Shown: positions 52,608 to 62,051, counted from the stretch's first letter. The stretch: 64,000 nucleotides of DNA from Erythrobacter aureus (GCF_003355455.1 NZ_CP031357.1:1838501-1902500); one strand, 5' to 3'. The notes: a model not told the origin generated them from the letters alone. Numbers and translations: made by a program.

Positions 52608-53561
52608 TCAACCGTCATTTTGAAATAATGAAACAAAAAAATCGCATTCGGCATCATTTTTGTTATCCGTGCTCGGCCAATTTTCCGGTGGCTGGTTACG
52701 GAACCATGTGTACTGCCGTTTGGCATACCGGCGCGTCGCGGTCTGGCCAGCGGCGATAGCTTGAGCCCGCGATAGTTCGCCTTGGAGGAGGGCGGCGATT
52801 TCCGGCACGCCGATGGCGCGCATCACGGGCAGGCCTGGATCGAGGTTGCGGGCCAGAAGCGCCTCGACTTCCTCGATGGCCCCGGCATCCAGCATGCGTT
52901 CGAACCGCAGGTCGCAGCGGGCGAAGAGCCATTCACGATCCGGCAGGAGAACCAAGGGGTGCAGCGTGACGTCCTGCCCGATACCGCCGGACCTGTCCTT
53001 CTGCCACTCGCTCAGCGTCCGTCCGGTCGAACGAACCACTTCGAGCGCCCGGGCGGTTCGCGTGACATCGGCGGGGGCGAGGCGGGACGCTGCTTCCGGG
53101 TCTTCGGTTTCAAGGGCAACGCGCGCCTCCGTTTGCGCCAGAGACCGCACGGCCTCGCGAATGCCGGGGGCGATCTCGGGAACCGGAGCGATACCGTCGA
53201 GCAGCGTGCGCAGGTACAGGCCTGTCCCGCCACACAGGATCGGTACGGCGTTATCCGCATGCGCCTCTGCGATCGCCTGTTTCGCCACGTCGGCCCATTC
53301 GGCGGCCGAGCAAATCTCGGCTCCGTCCCAGGTTCCGAACAGGCGATGCTCGATCCCGCCCATCTCTTCTTCCGTCGGGCGGGCGGACAGGATGCGCAGG
53401 TCGCGATAGACCTGCTGGCTATCCGCATTGACGATGACCCCCCGACGGCCACCCCGTTCGAGTCGCTGTGCCAGCCTGACCGCGAGATCGCTCTTGCCGC
53501 TCGCCGTCGGCCCTGCGATGAGCGCGACCGGTTTTTCACATGGAGACGTTTTGGTGCTCAT
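52608..53561 (-). CDS. miaA: tRNA dimethylallyltransferase
   Basis: A 317-residue enzyme that prenylates A37 of tRNAs reading UNN codons. The P-loop is AGPTASGKS, the substrate motif NADSQQVYRDL follows, then a GGTGLYLRTLLDG block. The C-terminal part ends YAKRQYTWFRNQ, which normally lies close to the end. ATG 53561 gives the expected start. Its first 8 bases overlap the serB start on the other strand, so each promoter must lie inside the other gene. Confidence 0.96.
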   Translation of the reverse strand: MSTKTSPCEKPVALIAGPTASGKSDLAVRLAQRLERGGRRGVIVNADSQQVYRDLRILSARPTEEEMGGIEHRLFGTWDGAEICSAAEWADVAKQAIAEAHADNAVPILCGGTGLYLRTLLDGIAPVPEIAPGIREAVRSLAQTEARVALETEDPEAASRLAPADVTRTARALEVVRSTGRTLSEWQKDRSGGIGQDVTLHPLVLLPDREWLFARCDLRFERMLDAGAIEEVEALLARNLDPGLPVMRAIGVPEIAALLQGELSRAQAIAAGQTATRRYAKRQYTWFRNQPPENWPSTDNKNDAECDFFVSLFQNDG

Positions 53562-54450
53562 CGCCCGGCTGATAGCAGACATGGACAGCGTGGAAACACG
53601 GCTCGACGCAGCGATGGGGGCGCTGGCTGCCGCCGACATGCCGGTCGCGATGGCAGGCATGCACGATTCTTGCGGAGACGTGCTGCAGCTTTCGCTTCCC
53701 GAAGGCGACCGGGCGCGGCTGACAGGAACGCTCGCCGAGCATTTCGGCGAGTGCGACCTGCTCGTGGCCGATCACGAGATCGAGGTGCCACGTCTGTTCG
53801 TGTCGGACATGGATTCCACCATGATCGGGCAAGAGTGCATCGACGAGCTCGCGGATTTCGCCGATCTCAAGGACAGGGTCGCCGCGATCACCGAACGCGC
53901 AATGCGGGGCGAACTCGATTTCGAAAGCGCGCTGAAAGAACGCGTAGGGCTGCTGGAAGGTCTGGAGGAAGCCGCTATCGAGCGGTGCCTCTCCGACAGG
54001 ATCCGGCCGGTCGAAGGCGCCCGGACGCTGGTCGCGACGTTGCGGAGCAAAGGCTGTCGCTCCGTGCTCGTAACCGGGGGATTCCATCACTTCGCCGATC
54101 CGGTTGCCGAGCAACTGGGGTTCGAACGCGTGGTCGGCAATCGCCTCGGTGTCGCGGGCGGAGCGCTTACCGGGCTGCTCGCCGGTCCGGTGAGCGATGC
54201 ATCGACCAAGCTGGCAACGCTGGAGGAAGAGCGCGCGCAATTGGGCGAGGGTGCTCGCGTGCTTGCCACGGGCGACGGCGCCAACGATATCCCCATGATC
54301 GAAGCGGCGGACTACGGCATCGCTTATCGCGCCAAACCCAAGGCGCGCGACGCCGCGAACGGGCGGATCGAGAGCCGGAGCCTGACTACGATACTCAAGC
54401 TGCTGGGCATTCCGGAACGCGAATGGATCGACGAGGCCACGCCTGCGTGA
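53554..54450 (+). CDS. serB: phosphoserine phosphatase
   Basis: A 298-residue HAD-family enzyme, the last step of serine synthesis. An N-terminal regulatory domain of about 85 residues precedes the core: nucleophile DMDSTMI (Asp), RAMRGELDFESALKERV, VTGGFHHFADPVAEQLG and GDGANDIPMI. GTG 53554 is preferred (MLIARLIAD-like start, typical of the family); TTG 53551 or ATG 53581 are alternatives. It diverges from miaA with overlapping 5' ends. Confidence 0.94.
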   Translation: MLIARLIADMDSVETRLDAAMGALAAADMPVAMAGMHDSCGDVLQLSLPEGDRARLTGTLAEHFGECDLLVADHEIEVPRLFVSDMDSTMIGQECIDELADFADLKDRVAAITERAMRGELDFESALKERVGLLEGLEEAAIERCLSDRIRPVEGARTLVATLRSKGCRSVLVTGGFHHFADPVAEQLGFERVVGNRLGVAGGALTGLLAGPVSDASTKLATLEEERAQLGEGARVLATGDGANDIPMIEAADYGIAYRAKPKARDAANGRIESRSLTTILKLLGIPEREWIDEATPA

Positions 54451-54506
54451 CGCTTGGCGCGCTTTTCCAATTGTGTAGGCCGGGTTTTTGATAGAAACCT
54501 ACACCC

Positions 54507-55352
54507 ATGGACAACCAGATGAACGTCAGCAGCTCTATCATTGCCGATCTTGAAACCGCCCGCGATGGTACGCCGCTGCGTCATCCTCATCGGCCCAGGG
54601 CACGCTATCGCCCTCTGACCGCGCTCAGACATTTCCGCGAGTTGCTGAAGGACAAGGAAAACACCGCCGAGGTCTTCCGGATCTACGACGCGCTCCCCTC
54701 GGGACAGTTCATACCGCGTGTTCGCGCGCTCACGCTCAGCCCCCACGGTGAAGCCTTGCGCGCGAGCGAACCCTATCTTCCGGCGATCCTCGACGACCAC
54801 GATGCCTTGCGCAGACTTCCTGAGGGATCGGTTGCGCATGCTTATTGCGATTTCATGGAACGCGAAGGTCTCTCGGCCGCAGGTCTGGTCGAGGAATCCG
54901 AGAAAGCCGACCAACCCGTTTACGACGATCTGGTTCAATGGTTCGGTTTTCGCCAGCGGGATACGCATGATCTCATGCATGTGCTGACGGGATACGGCCG
55001 CGATGCGCTGGGCGAGCAATGCGTGCTGCTCTTCACGCACGGGCAAAGCCCGAGCCACGGGCATCTGCTGTTGGGCTATGCCGGTTCCCTCCATCTGAAG
55101 AAGCTGGTGAAGAGCCAAGCGCCAGTCATGAAGGCGACACGACAGGCGCACCGCACGGGCAAGGCGTGTCCCGCACTCGTTGGCCTATCGATCCGCGAAC
55201 TGCTGACGAAAGACCTCAAGCAGGCCCGTGCCGAACTCAATATTCCCGAACCACACTGGTACCGCGAATGCCATCGGATCTGGCGAGAAGAGGGGATCGA
55301 CCCCTACGACCTGCTTGCTCACCAGCCCGAAAAGCAGCTGGCCGCCGCCTAA
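54507..55352 (+). CDS. Coq4-family ubiquinone biosynthesis protein
   Basis: A 281-residue homologue of Coq4, which organises ubiquinone synthesis. The metal site HDxxH-x11-E is visible in DTHDLMHVLTGYGRDALGE. The C-terminal part holds the helix ELLTKDLKQARAELNIPEP. There is no signal or membrane helix; membrane association is by fold. The start has weak support (ATG 54507 or 54522). It converges on the ferric reductase-like gene with a 4-base overlap. Confidence 0.9.
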   Translation: MDNQMNVSSSIIADLETARDGTPLRHPHRPRARYRPLTALRHFRELLKDKENTAEVFRIYDALPSGQFIPRVRALTLSPHGEALRASEPYLPAILDDHDALRRLPEGSVAHAYCDFMEREGLSAAGLVEESEKADQPVYDDLVQWFGFRQRDTHDLMHVLTGYGRDALGEQCVLLFTHGQSPSHGHLLLGYAGSLHLKKLVKSQAPVMKATRQAHRTGKACPALVGLSIRELLTKDLKQARAELNIPEPHWYRECHRIWREEGIDPYDLLAHQPEKQLAAA

Positions 55353-55942
55353 ACACGTACGGTTCTGTGCCGCGGCCAGCGGACGGCGATGCGGAGAATA
55401 AACGCTGCCACCAGCAAGCTAGTCCCGACAAGACCCTCGACCTGCTTCTCTGGTTGGAAGATGCGGCCTGCGTAGGACGCGGTATAGACCAGCCAGATGT
55501 AATGCATTCCGAGCGTGTGAAGGCGCTTCCAGCTGCGGCCCAGCTTGCGCATGGAGTAGGCGTTCGACGTCACCGCCATCACGTAGATCATCGCATAGGC
55601 CAGACCGCCGGGAATGAGTGAGACCGGCGATCGGCTGTCGGGTCCGACCACGAAAACCATTGTGAGGGCATAAAGGTGGATCGTGTGCGACGCGGCAAAT
55701 CCGAGCCCCCACCATCGCCGATCGCGCAGCAGAGCCTTAGTCGATTTGCTGGGCAATAGTCGAACGAGCGTCGATGCCGAATACACCAGCAGAAAAATCG
55801 GCAAGCCGACCCTTGCCGTCCACCGCGCGGCCAGCTGCCAGTCTTCAGCGAGGTTCTCGCCTGCCGCGAAGCCAGCCCAAATCGCTGACAGGGCGACTAC
55901 TATAGCTAATAGCAGCGGCCAGCGCTTAGCTGTCTTTTCCAA
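55349..55942 (-). CDS. ferric reductase-like heme membrane protein (MsrQ-like)
   Basis: A 197-residue protein with about six membrane helices. Paired His on helices are suggested by FAASHTIHLYAL near residue 84 and LHTLGMHYIW near 148, the pattern of b-type heme proteins such as MsrQ and YedZ. No msrP (the usual MsrQ partner) is next to it; the nearest upstream gene is a nitroreductase. Electron transfer to a periplasmic partner is inferred only from the fold. Confidence 0.75.
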   Translation of the reverse strand: MEKTAKRWPLLLAIVVALSAIWAGFAAGENLAEDWQLAARWTARVGLPIFLLVYSASTLVRLLPSKSTKALLRDRRWWGLGFAASHTIHLYALTMVFVVGPDSRSPVSLIPGGLAYAMIYVMAVTSNAYSMRKLGRSWKRLHTLGMHYIWLVYTASYAGRIFQPEKQVEGLVGTSLLVAAFILRIAVRWPRHRTVRV

Positions 55943-55968
55943 ATTCTGTCCCTCGTCTTCGTAACTGC

Positions 55969-56640
55969 CTAGAGCCAGCTAGCGATCTGTTCCAGCGGCT
56001 TTTTCTTCAGCGCATGGGCGGGAACGCTCGCCTCCTTCTCGGGGTGGCCTACCACGACCACCATTAGCGGTTTTTCCCAGTCGGGGCGTTCGCAGATATT
56101 GCGCAGGAAACCCATGGGCGAGGGTGTGTGTGTCAGCGTTGCGAGACCTGCTTCATGGAGCGTGGCGATCAGCATCCCACAGGCGATGCCGACGCTTTCA
56201 TTGACATAATAGTTCTGCGTTTTGCCATCTTCCTCGATGCCGCCCTTGCGCTGGGCGAAGACGACGATCAGCCAAGGTGCGGTTTCGAGAAACGGCTTGT
56301 CTTCGTTGGTGCCTAGTGGAGCCAAGGCGGTCAGCCATTCCTCGCTCGCCTTTCCGGCATAGAAGTTGCGCTCCTCTTCCTCCGCGGCCTCGCGGATGGC
56401 GCGCTTCTTTTCGGGCGATGAGACCACGGCGAAATGCCATGGCTGGTGATTGGCGCCGTTGGGCGCGGTCCCGGCGGCCTCGATCGCGGCCTCGATCACC
56501 TCGCGCGGCACCGGCTCGTCTGAAAAATAGCGGCATGTGCGCCGCTGCTTCAGCCGGTCACGCATGGATCGCGCCCGAGCGATGCTTTCATCGTCTGCAA
56601 TATCGGGAAGTGAGTAGGGAACGGTTTCGTGATCGCGCAT
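55969..56640 (-). CDS. nitroreductase-family protein
   Basis: A 223-residue FMN enzyme of the NfsB/Iyd type. FMN-binding elements are RRTCRYFSDEPVPREVIEAAIEAAGTAPNG (in part: RRTCRYFSDEPVP) and a NHQPWHFAVV block. The length, the SPMGFLRNIC block and VVVVGHPEKEA near the end fit the iodotyrosine-dehalogenase-like subgroup; the substrate is unknown. It lies 26 bases upstream of the ferric reductase-like gene on the same strand, so they may be co-transcribed. Bases 56641-56764 show no gene. Confidence 0.9.
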   Translation of the reverse strand: MRDHETVPYSLPDIADDESIARARSMRDRLKQRRTCRYFSDEPVPREVIEAAIEAAGTAPNGANHQPWHFAVVSSPEKKRAIREAAEEEERNFYAGKASEEWLTALAPLGTNEDKPFLETAPWLIVVFAQRKGGIEEDGKTQNYYVNESVGIACGMLIATLHEAGLATLTHTPSPMGFLRNICERPDWEKPLMVVVVGHPEKEASVPAHALKKKPLEQIASWL

Positions 56641-56764
56641 AATCCCAGACCTATCGCATGATGCCGCGCGCTTCGACCCCCTGGTTCAAAGCGGTCGAAT
56701 GGGTATCCCCGGTCGAGCGCGGCAGGCAGCTCGAATCTGATGTCACGATTACGGGTATTTGGCT

Positions 56765-57172
56765 TCAGCGCAATTCCTTGCGGATCACGAGCTTGAGGCC
56801 GGACCAGATATCGTCGACCGCGCAGACCTTGGTATCGACCAGGCCCATGGGAAGCGCGATCTCGCGGATCGTGTCTTCCGTGATGTCGGTTTGCATCGTT
56901 CCGGCTGTCTTCGGCCAGCTCACCCAGATGTGCCCATCGCGGGCCATATGCTCGCACAGGACGCCCAGCTTCGCTTCGAGGTCTGTGCGCTCGGTGACGA
57001 AAATATGCGCCGCGTCCGGTGTCTCCTCCGGCCCGCTGACGAAGGTCAGTTCCAGGGCATATTCGCCGATTTCGTCCTGAACACTCTCGGGCATCGCGTC
57101 GAACCATACGCGCAGTCCATCGCGCAGACTGAGCTTCTTGGCGAGCGGCGTTCCGGAATAGCCCGCCGCCAC
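56765..57172 (-). CDS. DUF3052 family protein
   Basis: A 135-residue protein starting with GTG four bases after the purL stop. AAGYSGTPLAKKLSL at the start and the WVSWPKTAGTMQTDITED block are typical of DUF3052, which is uncharacterised. The tight spacing implies it is co-transcribed with purL. It has no membrane segment or signal. Confidence 0.8.
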   Translation of the reverse strand: MAAGYSGTPLAKKLSLRDGLRVWFDAMPESVQDEIGEYALELTFVSGPEETPDAAHIFVTERTDLEAKLGVLCEHMARDGHIWVSWPKTAGTMQTDITEDTIREIALPMGLVDTKVCAVDDIWSGLKLVIRKELR

Positions 57173-57176
57173 GGCC

Positions 57177-59411
57177 TTACCGCTCCATCCAATCGGAAAA
57201 GAAGCTGCGATGCGCAGCGCGCATGTCTGCAATGGTGTTGCCGAACAATGTGTTGCCACCCGTCTTGCCAATGCGACGAATGCCGATGGAGGCGGTCTCG
57301 TCGTTTTCCGTGCCCTTGGCGAGGGCTTGGTTGAGTGCCTCCGTGTCGGGAACGGTCACGACATAGCGACCCTGATCCTCGCCGAACCACCATGCGGCTT
57401 GCGAATATTCCTCGTTCCACTCCACATCTGCGCCAATGCCGCCGGCCATGGCCATTTCGGCAAGCGCGATGGCGAGACCGCCATCCGATACGTCGTGAAC
57501 TGCGCTGACCAGACCGTCGGCGATGAGCTGCAGAATGATTCTGCCTGCGCTCTTCTCGACCGTGAGATCGGTGGGTGGGGTTCGCCCTTCGTCGCGGCCG
57601 TGAATTTCGCTGAGCCAGAGCGACTTGCCGAGATGCGAACGCTCGGGATCGGCGGTGGCCCATTCTTCGGCATGGATGAGGTAGATCGCCTCGCCCTCGG
57701 CCTTGAACGGCATGGTCATCATGCGGTCGTAATCGTCGATCAGGCCCACGCCGCCGATGGCCGGGGTGGGCAGAATCGCCGAACCGCCACCGGTTGCCTT
57801 GCTCTCGTTATAGAGGCTGACATTGCCGCTCACGATCGGGAAATCGAGCACGCGGCAGGCGCGGCCCATGCCCTCGAGCGCATGAACGAACTGCGCCATG
57901 ATTTCCGGGCGCTGCGGATTGGCGAAATTGAGGCAGTTGGTCACCGCCAGCGGACGCGCGCCGACCGCGCACAGGTTCCGATAGGCCTCGGCAATGGCCT
58001 GTTTGCCGCCTTCATAGGGATCGGCATGGACATAGCGCGGGGTGCAATCGGTGCTGATCGCCAGCGCCTTCTTGGTGCCGTGCACGCGTACCACGCCCGC
58101 ATCGCCGCCGGTCTGCAGCGTGTCCGCGCCGACCTGGCTGTCATACTGCTCCGAGATCCACTTGCGCGAAGACAGATTGGGCGAGGCAAGCAGTTTCATC
58201 AAATCGCCGCCGACATCGTCCGTGTCGGGTCGCTCGGCCATCGGTTTGATACCGGCCCAGGCGATATAGTCTTCCTTCGAAAGGTAGGGGCGGTCGTATT
58301 CGGGTGCATCGGCCGCAAGCGGACCGAGCGGGATGTCGCACACCACCTCGCCGCCGAATTCGAGCACCATGTGCTGCGTGTCGGTGACTTCGCCGATGAC
58401 TGCGAAATCGAGCTCCCACTTCTCGAAGATGGCCGCAGCCATCTCTTCCTTGCCGGGCTTAAGCACCATGAGCATGCGCTCTTGGCTCTCGCTCAGCATC
58501 ATTTCGTAGGGGGTCATGCCCTCTTCGCGGCATGGCACCTTGTTCATGTCGAGGCGGATGCCCGCCTTGCCATTGGTCGCCATTTCGACGCTGGAGGAGG
58601 TGAGGCCCGCCGCGCCCATATCCTGGATGGCGACGATCGCATCGGTCGCCATCAGCTCGAGGCAGGCTTCGATCAGCAGCTTCTCGGTGAAAGGATCGCC
58701 CACCTGCACCGTGGGGCGCTTGGCGTCGGCGTCTTCCTCGAAATCCGCACTGGCCATGGTCGCGCCGTGAATGCCGTCCCGGCCGGTCTTCGAGCCGACA
58801 TAGACGATCGGGTTCCCGACGCCGGTGGCCGCCGAATAGAAGATCTTGTCCGCATCGGCGACGCCCACCGTCATCGCATTGACGAGGATATTGCCGTCAT
58901 AGGCAGGGTGGAAATTGGTCTCGCCGCAAACGGTCGGCACACCGACGCAATTGCCGTAGCCGCCAATGCCTGCAACCACGCCCTGCACGAGGTGTTTCAT
59001 CTTCGGGTGCTCGGGACGGCCGAAGCGAAGCGCATTGGCGTTCGCCACCGGGCGCGCGCCCATGGTGAAAACGTCGCGCAAAATACCGCCGACGCCGGTC
59101 GCGGCGCCCTGATAGGGTTCGATGTAGCTCGGGTGGTTGTGGCTTTCCATCTTGAAGATGGCGGCTTGGCCGTCGCCGATATCGATCACGCCCGCATTCT
59201 CGCCCGGGCCGCAAATGACCCACGGCGCTTCGGTCGGCAGTTTCTTGAGATGCAGGCGGCTCGACTTGTACGAGCAGTGCTCCGACCACATGACCGAAAA
59301 GATTCCCAGCTCCACCAGATTGGGCTCACGGCCCAGCGCGTGCAGGACGCGCTCGTATTCCTCGGTGGAGAGCCCATGTTGCTCGACGACTTCGGGAGTG
59401 ATTTCGCTCAT
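57177..59411 (-). CDS. purL: phosphoribosylformylglycinamidine synthase subunit II
   Basis: A 744-residue small-type PurL, which works with PurQ and PurS in purine synthesis. SVMWSEHCSYKSSR and GGYGNCVGVPTVCGE are typical, with ATP-binding glycines in MGAAGLTSSSVEMA. The ATG at 59411 (MSEITPEVVEQHG) is the normal start. It precedes the DUF3052 gene by 4 bases. PurQ and PurS are not in the window. Confidence 0.97.
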   Translation of the reverse strand: MSEITPEVVEQHGLSTEEYERVLHALGREPNLVELGIFSVMWSEHCSYKSSRLHLKKLPTEAPWVICGPGENAGVIDIGDGQAAIFKMESHNHPSYIEPYQGAATGVGGILRDVFTMGARPVANANALRFGRPEHPKMKHLVQGVVAGIGGYGNCVGVPTVCGETNFHPAYDGNILVNAMTVGVADADKIFYSAATGVGNPIVYVGSKTGRDGIHGATMASADFEEDADAKRPTVQVGDPFTEKLLIEACLELMATDAIVAIQDMGAAGLTSSSVEMATNGKAGIRLDMNKVPCREEGMTPYEMMLSESQERMLMVLKPGKEEMAAAIFEKWELDFAVIGEVTDTQHMVLEFGGEVVCDIPLGPLAADAPEYDRPYLSKEDYIAWAGIKPMAERPDTDDVGGDLMKLLASPNLSSRKWISEQYDSQVGADTLQTGGDAGVVRVHGTKKALAISTDCTPRYVHADPYEGGKQAIAEAYRNLCAVGARPLAVTNCLNFANPQRPEIMAQFVHALEGMGRACRVLDFPIVSGNVSLYNESKATGGGSAILPTPAIGGVGLIDDYDRMMTMPFKAEGEAIYLIHAEEWATADPERSHLGKSLWLSEIHGRDEGRTPPTDLTVEKSAGRIILQLIADGLVSAVHDVSDGGLAIALAEMAMAGGIGADVEWNEEYSQAAWWFGEDQGRYVVTVPDTEALNQALAKGTENDETASIGIRRIGKTGGNTLFGNTIADMRAAHRSFFSDWMER

Positions 59412-59460
59412 GGGTCGCGCCCTTACGGTGCAGCGGCGCGAGGTGCAATACGGCAGCGCG

Positions 59461-60141
59461 TCATGGCGGTGGGCTGGCAACCCCCAGGCCGACGGTCGTG
59501 CGGTGCCAGCGCGTTGAGGACACCCATGTCCCGAGACATATCATAATGGCGAAAGACATCAGGCCAAGAATCAGGAAGCCCGGCCCTGCGGATACCGGTT
59601 CCGGCCCGAACCATGCGAAAGCCTGCATCGCCAGCAGGATAGCCAGCATGATGATGGGTGGAAGGACCGGCCCCTTGGTCCGTCGCAAATACATCCAGAA
59701 TGCCAAGCCAAGAATACCAAGTTCCACCCCGATCGTGGCCAGTGGATAGTCCCACAGACCAAGACCGTAAGTTTGCCCGTTCCCTGAAATCGTCAGGTCC
59801 GGGCGGTGCGTCAGCCAGTCGAGCACCCAATGCGATATGACCACGATACCGGCCCAACTTGCCGCGACGAGATTGCGCTGCGCGAAGCCGATCACGATCG
59901 CGAAGCCGATTGCCCATATCGCGGAGCCGAGCAGGCTGTGCGTGAAGGGATAGTCGTAAAGGTCGAGCGGGCTCATGGCGGTAATGCCGGGCGAAATCCG
60001 GAAATTCTCGATCCCCACCAGCGTAAACGAGAAGAAAGCTATGTCGACGAGCTGGGCACCCAGAAACAGGACGCCGAGCTTTGGCGCTTCGTCCGTTAGT
60101 GCGCGTGCCGCGAGTGCAGGCGCTAGATGGCCGATGAACAT
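59461..60141 (-). CDS. membrane protein, DUF457/YdjM-like metal-dependent hydrolase
   Basis: A 226-residue protein with about six membrane helices. Conserved His/Asp motifs are GHLAPALAA at the start, THSLLGSAIW near residue 68, and SHWVLDWLTHRPD near 104. These resemble the YdjM/DUF457 membrane hydrolase group; the reaction is unknown. A 30-residue membrane peptide is encoded 4 bases before it on the same strand. Confidence 0.7.
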   Translation of the reverse strand: MFIGHLAPALAARALTDEAPKLGVLFLGAQLVDIAFFSFTLVGIENFRISPGITAMSPLDLYDYPFTHSLLGSAIWAIGFAIVIGFAQRNLVAASWAGIVVISHWVLDWLTHRPDLTISGNGQTYGLGLWDYPLATIGVELGILGLAFWMYLRRTKGPVLPPIIMLAILLAMQAFAWFGPEPVSAGPGFLILGLMSFAIMICLGTWVSSTRWHRTTVGLGVASPPP

Positions 60142-60145
60142 GGCC

Positions 60146-60238
60146 CTATCCGACCTTGCTGCCGACCCAGCTCACCAAGCCTGCAACCAGCGCCCCGAAC
60201 ATCAGTGCCGCAGCGATGGCAGCGACAATCCACGTCAT
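60146..60238 (-). CDS. 30-residue single-helix membrane peptide
   Basis: A short open frame starting MTWIVAAIAAALMFGALVAG and ending VGSKVG, almost all one membrane helix. A run of six G sits 6 bases before the ATG, a good ribosome site. Its stop is 4 bases from the start of the DUF457-like membrane gene, so the two are probably co-transcribed. It may act as a small partner subunit. No family is recognised. Confidence 0.65.
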   Translation of the reverse strand: MTWIVAAIAAALMFGALVAGLVSWVGSKVG

Positions 60239-60302
60239 AATCGCCCCCCTGTTTTGGGGTTTACTTGACCGCGCGCAGACGGGCCGTCAATGCTTGCCTG
60301 CA

Positions 60303-60560
60303 ATGGCAGAGGAACAGTCACAGATTTCGGAAATGAGCTTCGAGCAGGCATTGCGCGAACTCGAGGGCGTGGTCCGGCGGCTCGAAAGCGGCGATGTGCC
60401 GCTCGATGAGAGCATTACGCTGTACGAACGCGGCGAAGAATTGCGCAAAGCTTGCCAGTCCCGTCTCGACGCGGCGCAGGCGCGGATCGAGAAAATCGTT
60501 GCCGGAACCGATGGCAAGCCTGCGGGTACGCAGCCTTTCGACGCGGATGGCAACGCGTGA
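60303..60560 (+). CDS. xseB: exonuclease VII small subunit
   Basis: An 85-residue helical protein. MSFEQALRELEGVVRRLESG and a later LDESITLYERGEELRKAC are the XseB family pattern. It forms exonuclease VII with XseA (not in this window). It is first in the xseB-ispA-coaD run; the ispA GTG overlaps its stop by 4 bases. Confidence 0.95.
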   Translation: MAEEQSQISEMSFEQALRELEGVVRRLESGDVPLDESITLYERGEELRKACQSRLDAAQARIEKIVAGTDGKPAGTQPFDADGNA

Positions 60561-61465
60561 GCGTGACGATGGCGATGCCCGATCTGCTTGGAGAAGCCTT
60601 CGAGCGGGTTCAGCAAGAGGTCGACAGCGCTTTCGACGCTTTCCTGCCTGTCCCGGACGATACGCGCGCCCGCTTGATCGAGGCCATGCGCTATGCCACG
60701 ATCGGCGGCGGAAAGCGCGTCCGTCCGCTTCTTCTGGTCGCCACCGCCGAACTTTTCGGCGTTAACCGCGATGCCGCGATCAATGCGGGCTGCGCGGTCG
60801 AGGCGATCCATGCCTATTCGCTGATCCACGATGACTTGCCGTGCATGGACGATGACGATCTTCGGCATGGCAAACCCACGCTTCACAAAGCCTTCGACGA
60901 GGCGGCCGCAGTGTTGGCGGGTGACTGTCTGCATGCGCTGGCCTTCGACATTCTGACCCAAGCCGACACCAGCACCGATCCCTTCGTTCGGGCCGAACTC
61001 GTCGCCACTCTCGCGCGGGCAAGCGGACATGACGGCATGGCCGGGGGGCAGATGATGGATATCGTCTCTGAAGAGGAAAGATACGATCTGAGGCAGGTCA
61101 CCCGTCTGCAGCAACTCAAGACCGGTGCCCTGCTCGCCGCCAGCGTGGAAATGGGTGCCATTCTCGGCCGCGTGCCACCCGAAGGCAGAACCCATTTGCG
61201 CGCCTATGCCCGCGATATCGGCTTGGCGTTCCAGATCGCGGACGATCTCCTCGATGTGGAAGGTGATGAAGAAAAGGCAGGCAAGGCGCTGCGCAAGGAC
61301 GAGATACAGGGCAAGCAAACCTTCGTGACCCTGATGGGGCGCGAACAGGCCAGAACGCAGGCGGAAATGCTTGTCGACCAGGCGGGCCGTCATCTCGCCA
61401 GCTATGGTGAGGAGGCGCGGTTGCTGGTCGATCTGGCGCATTTCGTCGTGAAAAGGGATCACTGA
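60557..61465 (+). CDS. ispA: farnesyl/geranyl diphosphate synthase
   Basis: A 302-residue trans-prenyl synthase. The first Asp-rich motif is IHDDLPCMDDDDLRHGKPT and the second is FQIADDLLDVEGDEEK. The GGGKRVRPLL block near residue 52 is typical. It makes farnesyl diphosphate for carotenoids, quinones and cell-wall lipid carriers. GTG 60557 gives translational coupling to xseB; ATG 60569 is an alternative. The stop overlaps coaD. Confidence 0.93.
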   Translation: MSVTMAMPDLLGEAFERVQQEVDSAFDAFLPVPDDTRARLIEAMRYATIGGGKRVRPLLLVATAELFGVNRDAAINAGCAVEAIHAYSLIHDDLPCMDDDDLRHGKPTLHKAFDEAAAVLAGDCLHALAFDILTQADTSTDPFVRAELVATLARASGHDGMAGGQMMDIVSEEERYDLRQVTRLQQLKTGALLAASVEMGAILGRVPPEGRTHLRAYARDIGLAFQIADDLLDVEGDEEKAGKALRKDEIQGKQTFVTLMGREQARTQAEMLVDQAGRHLASYGEEARLLVDLAHFVVKRDH

Positions 61466-61986
61466 TGGTGAAGCGCATTGGCATCTATCCGGGTACCTTC
61501 GACCCGATAACGCTTGGTCATATGGACATTATCGAGCGCGGCGCGAAGCTGGTGGACGAACTGATTATCGGGGTTACCACCAATATCGCCAAATCACCCA
61601 TGTTCGACGATGACGAACGCATCGCCATGGTGGAGCGCGAGGTTGCCGGGATCGATTGCGAACGAATCCGCGTGGTCGGTTTCAATTCGCTGCTGGTCGA
61701 TTTCGCCCGGGATATGAAAGCCGGGATCGTCATCCGCGGCATTCGCGGCGTGACCGATTTCGAATATGAATACCAGCTCACGGGTATGAACCGTCAGCTC
61801 AACGATCAGGTCGAAACCGTTTTCCTCATGGCCGACATCGAATTGCAGCCGATCGCCAGCCGCCTGGTCAAGGAAATCGCATTTTACGGCGGGCCGATTG
61901 GGAAGTTCGTGACATCGGCCGTGCGGGACGATGTCGAGGCCCGGGTAAGGAAGCTCGGCCTGCGCGGCGGTCGCGGCGAGGGTTGA
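61465..61986 (+). CDS. coaD: phosphopantetheine adenylyltransferase
   Basis: A 173-residue enzyme of coenzyme A synthesis. The nucleotide motif IYPGTFDPITLGHMDII (HxGH-like TLGH) and a later DIELQPIASRLVKEIAFYGG are diagnostic. Coupled to ispA by TGATG overlap. PanB, an earlier enzyme of the same pathway, is encoded about 50 kb away in this window. Confidence 0.97.
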   Translation: MVKRIGIYPGTFDPITLGHMDIIERGAKLVDELIIGVTTNIAKSPMFDDDERIAMVEREVAGIDCERIRVVGFNSLLVDFARDMKAGIVIRGIRGVTDFEYEYQLTGMNRQLNDQVETVFLMADIELQPIASRLVKEIAFYGGPIGKFVTSAVRDDVEARVRKLGLRGGRGEG

Positions 61987-62051
61987 ACCTATTCATTGAA
62001 CCGACAGACGCCGCTCGCTAGACGGGGCGCAATCCAGGACATTGCTACGGA

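Noticed and set aside
56641..56764. The gap between the nitroreductase and DUF3052 genes as a small gene or terminator.
   Set aside because: No open frame with a ribosome site and no strong hairpin.
57210..59546. A 778-residue open frame opposite purL.
   Set aside because: Antisense shadow; no recognisable domain, and purL is certain.
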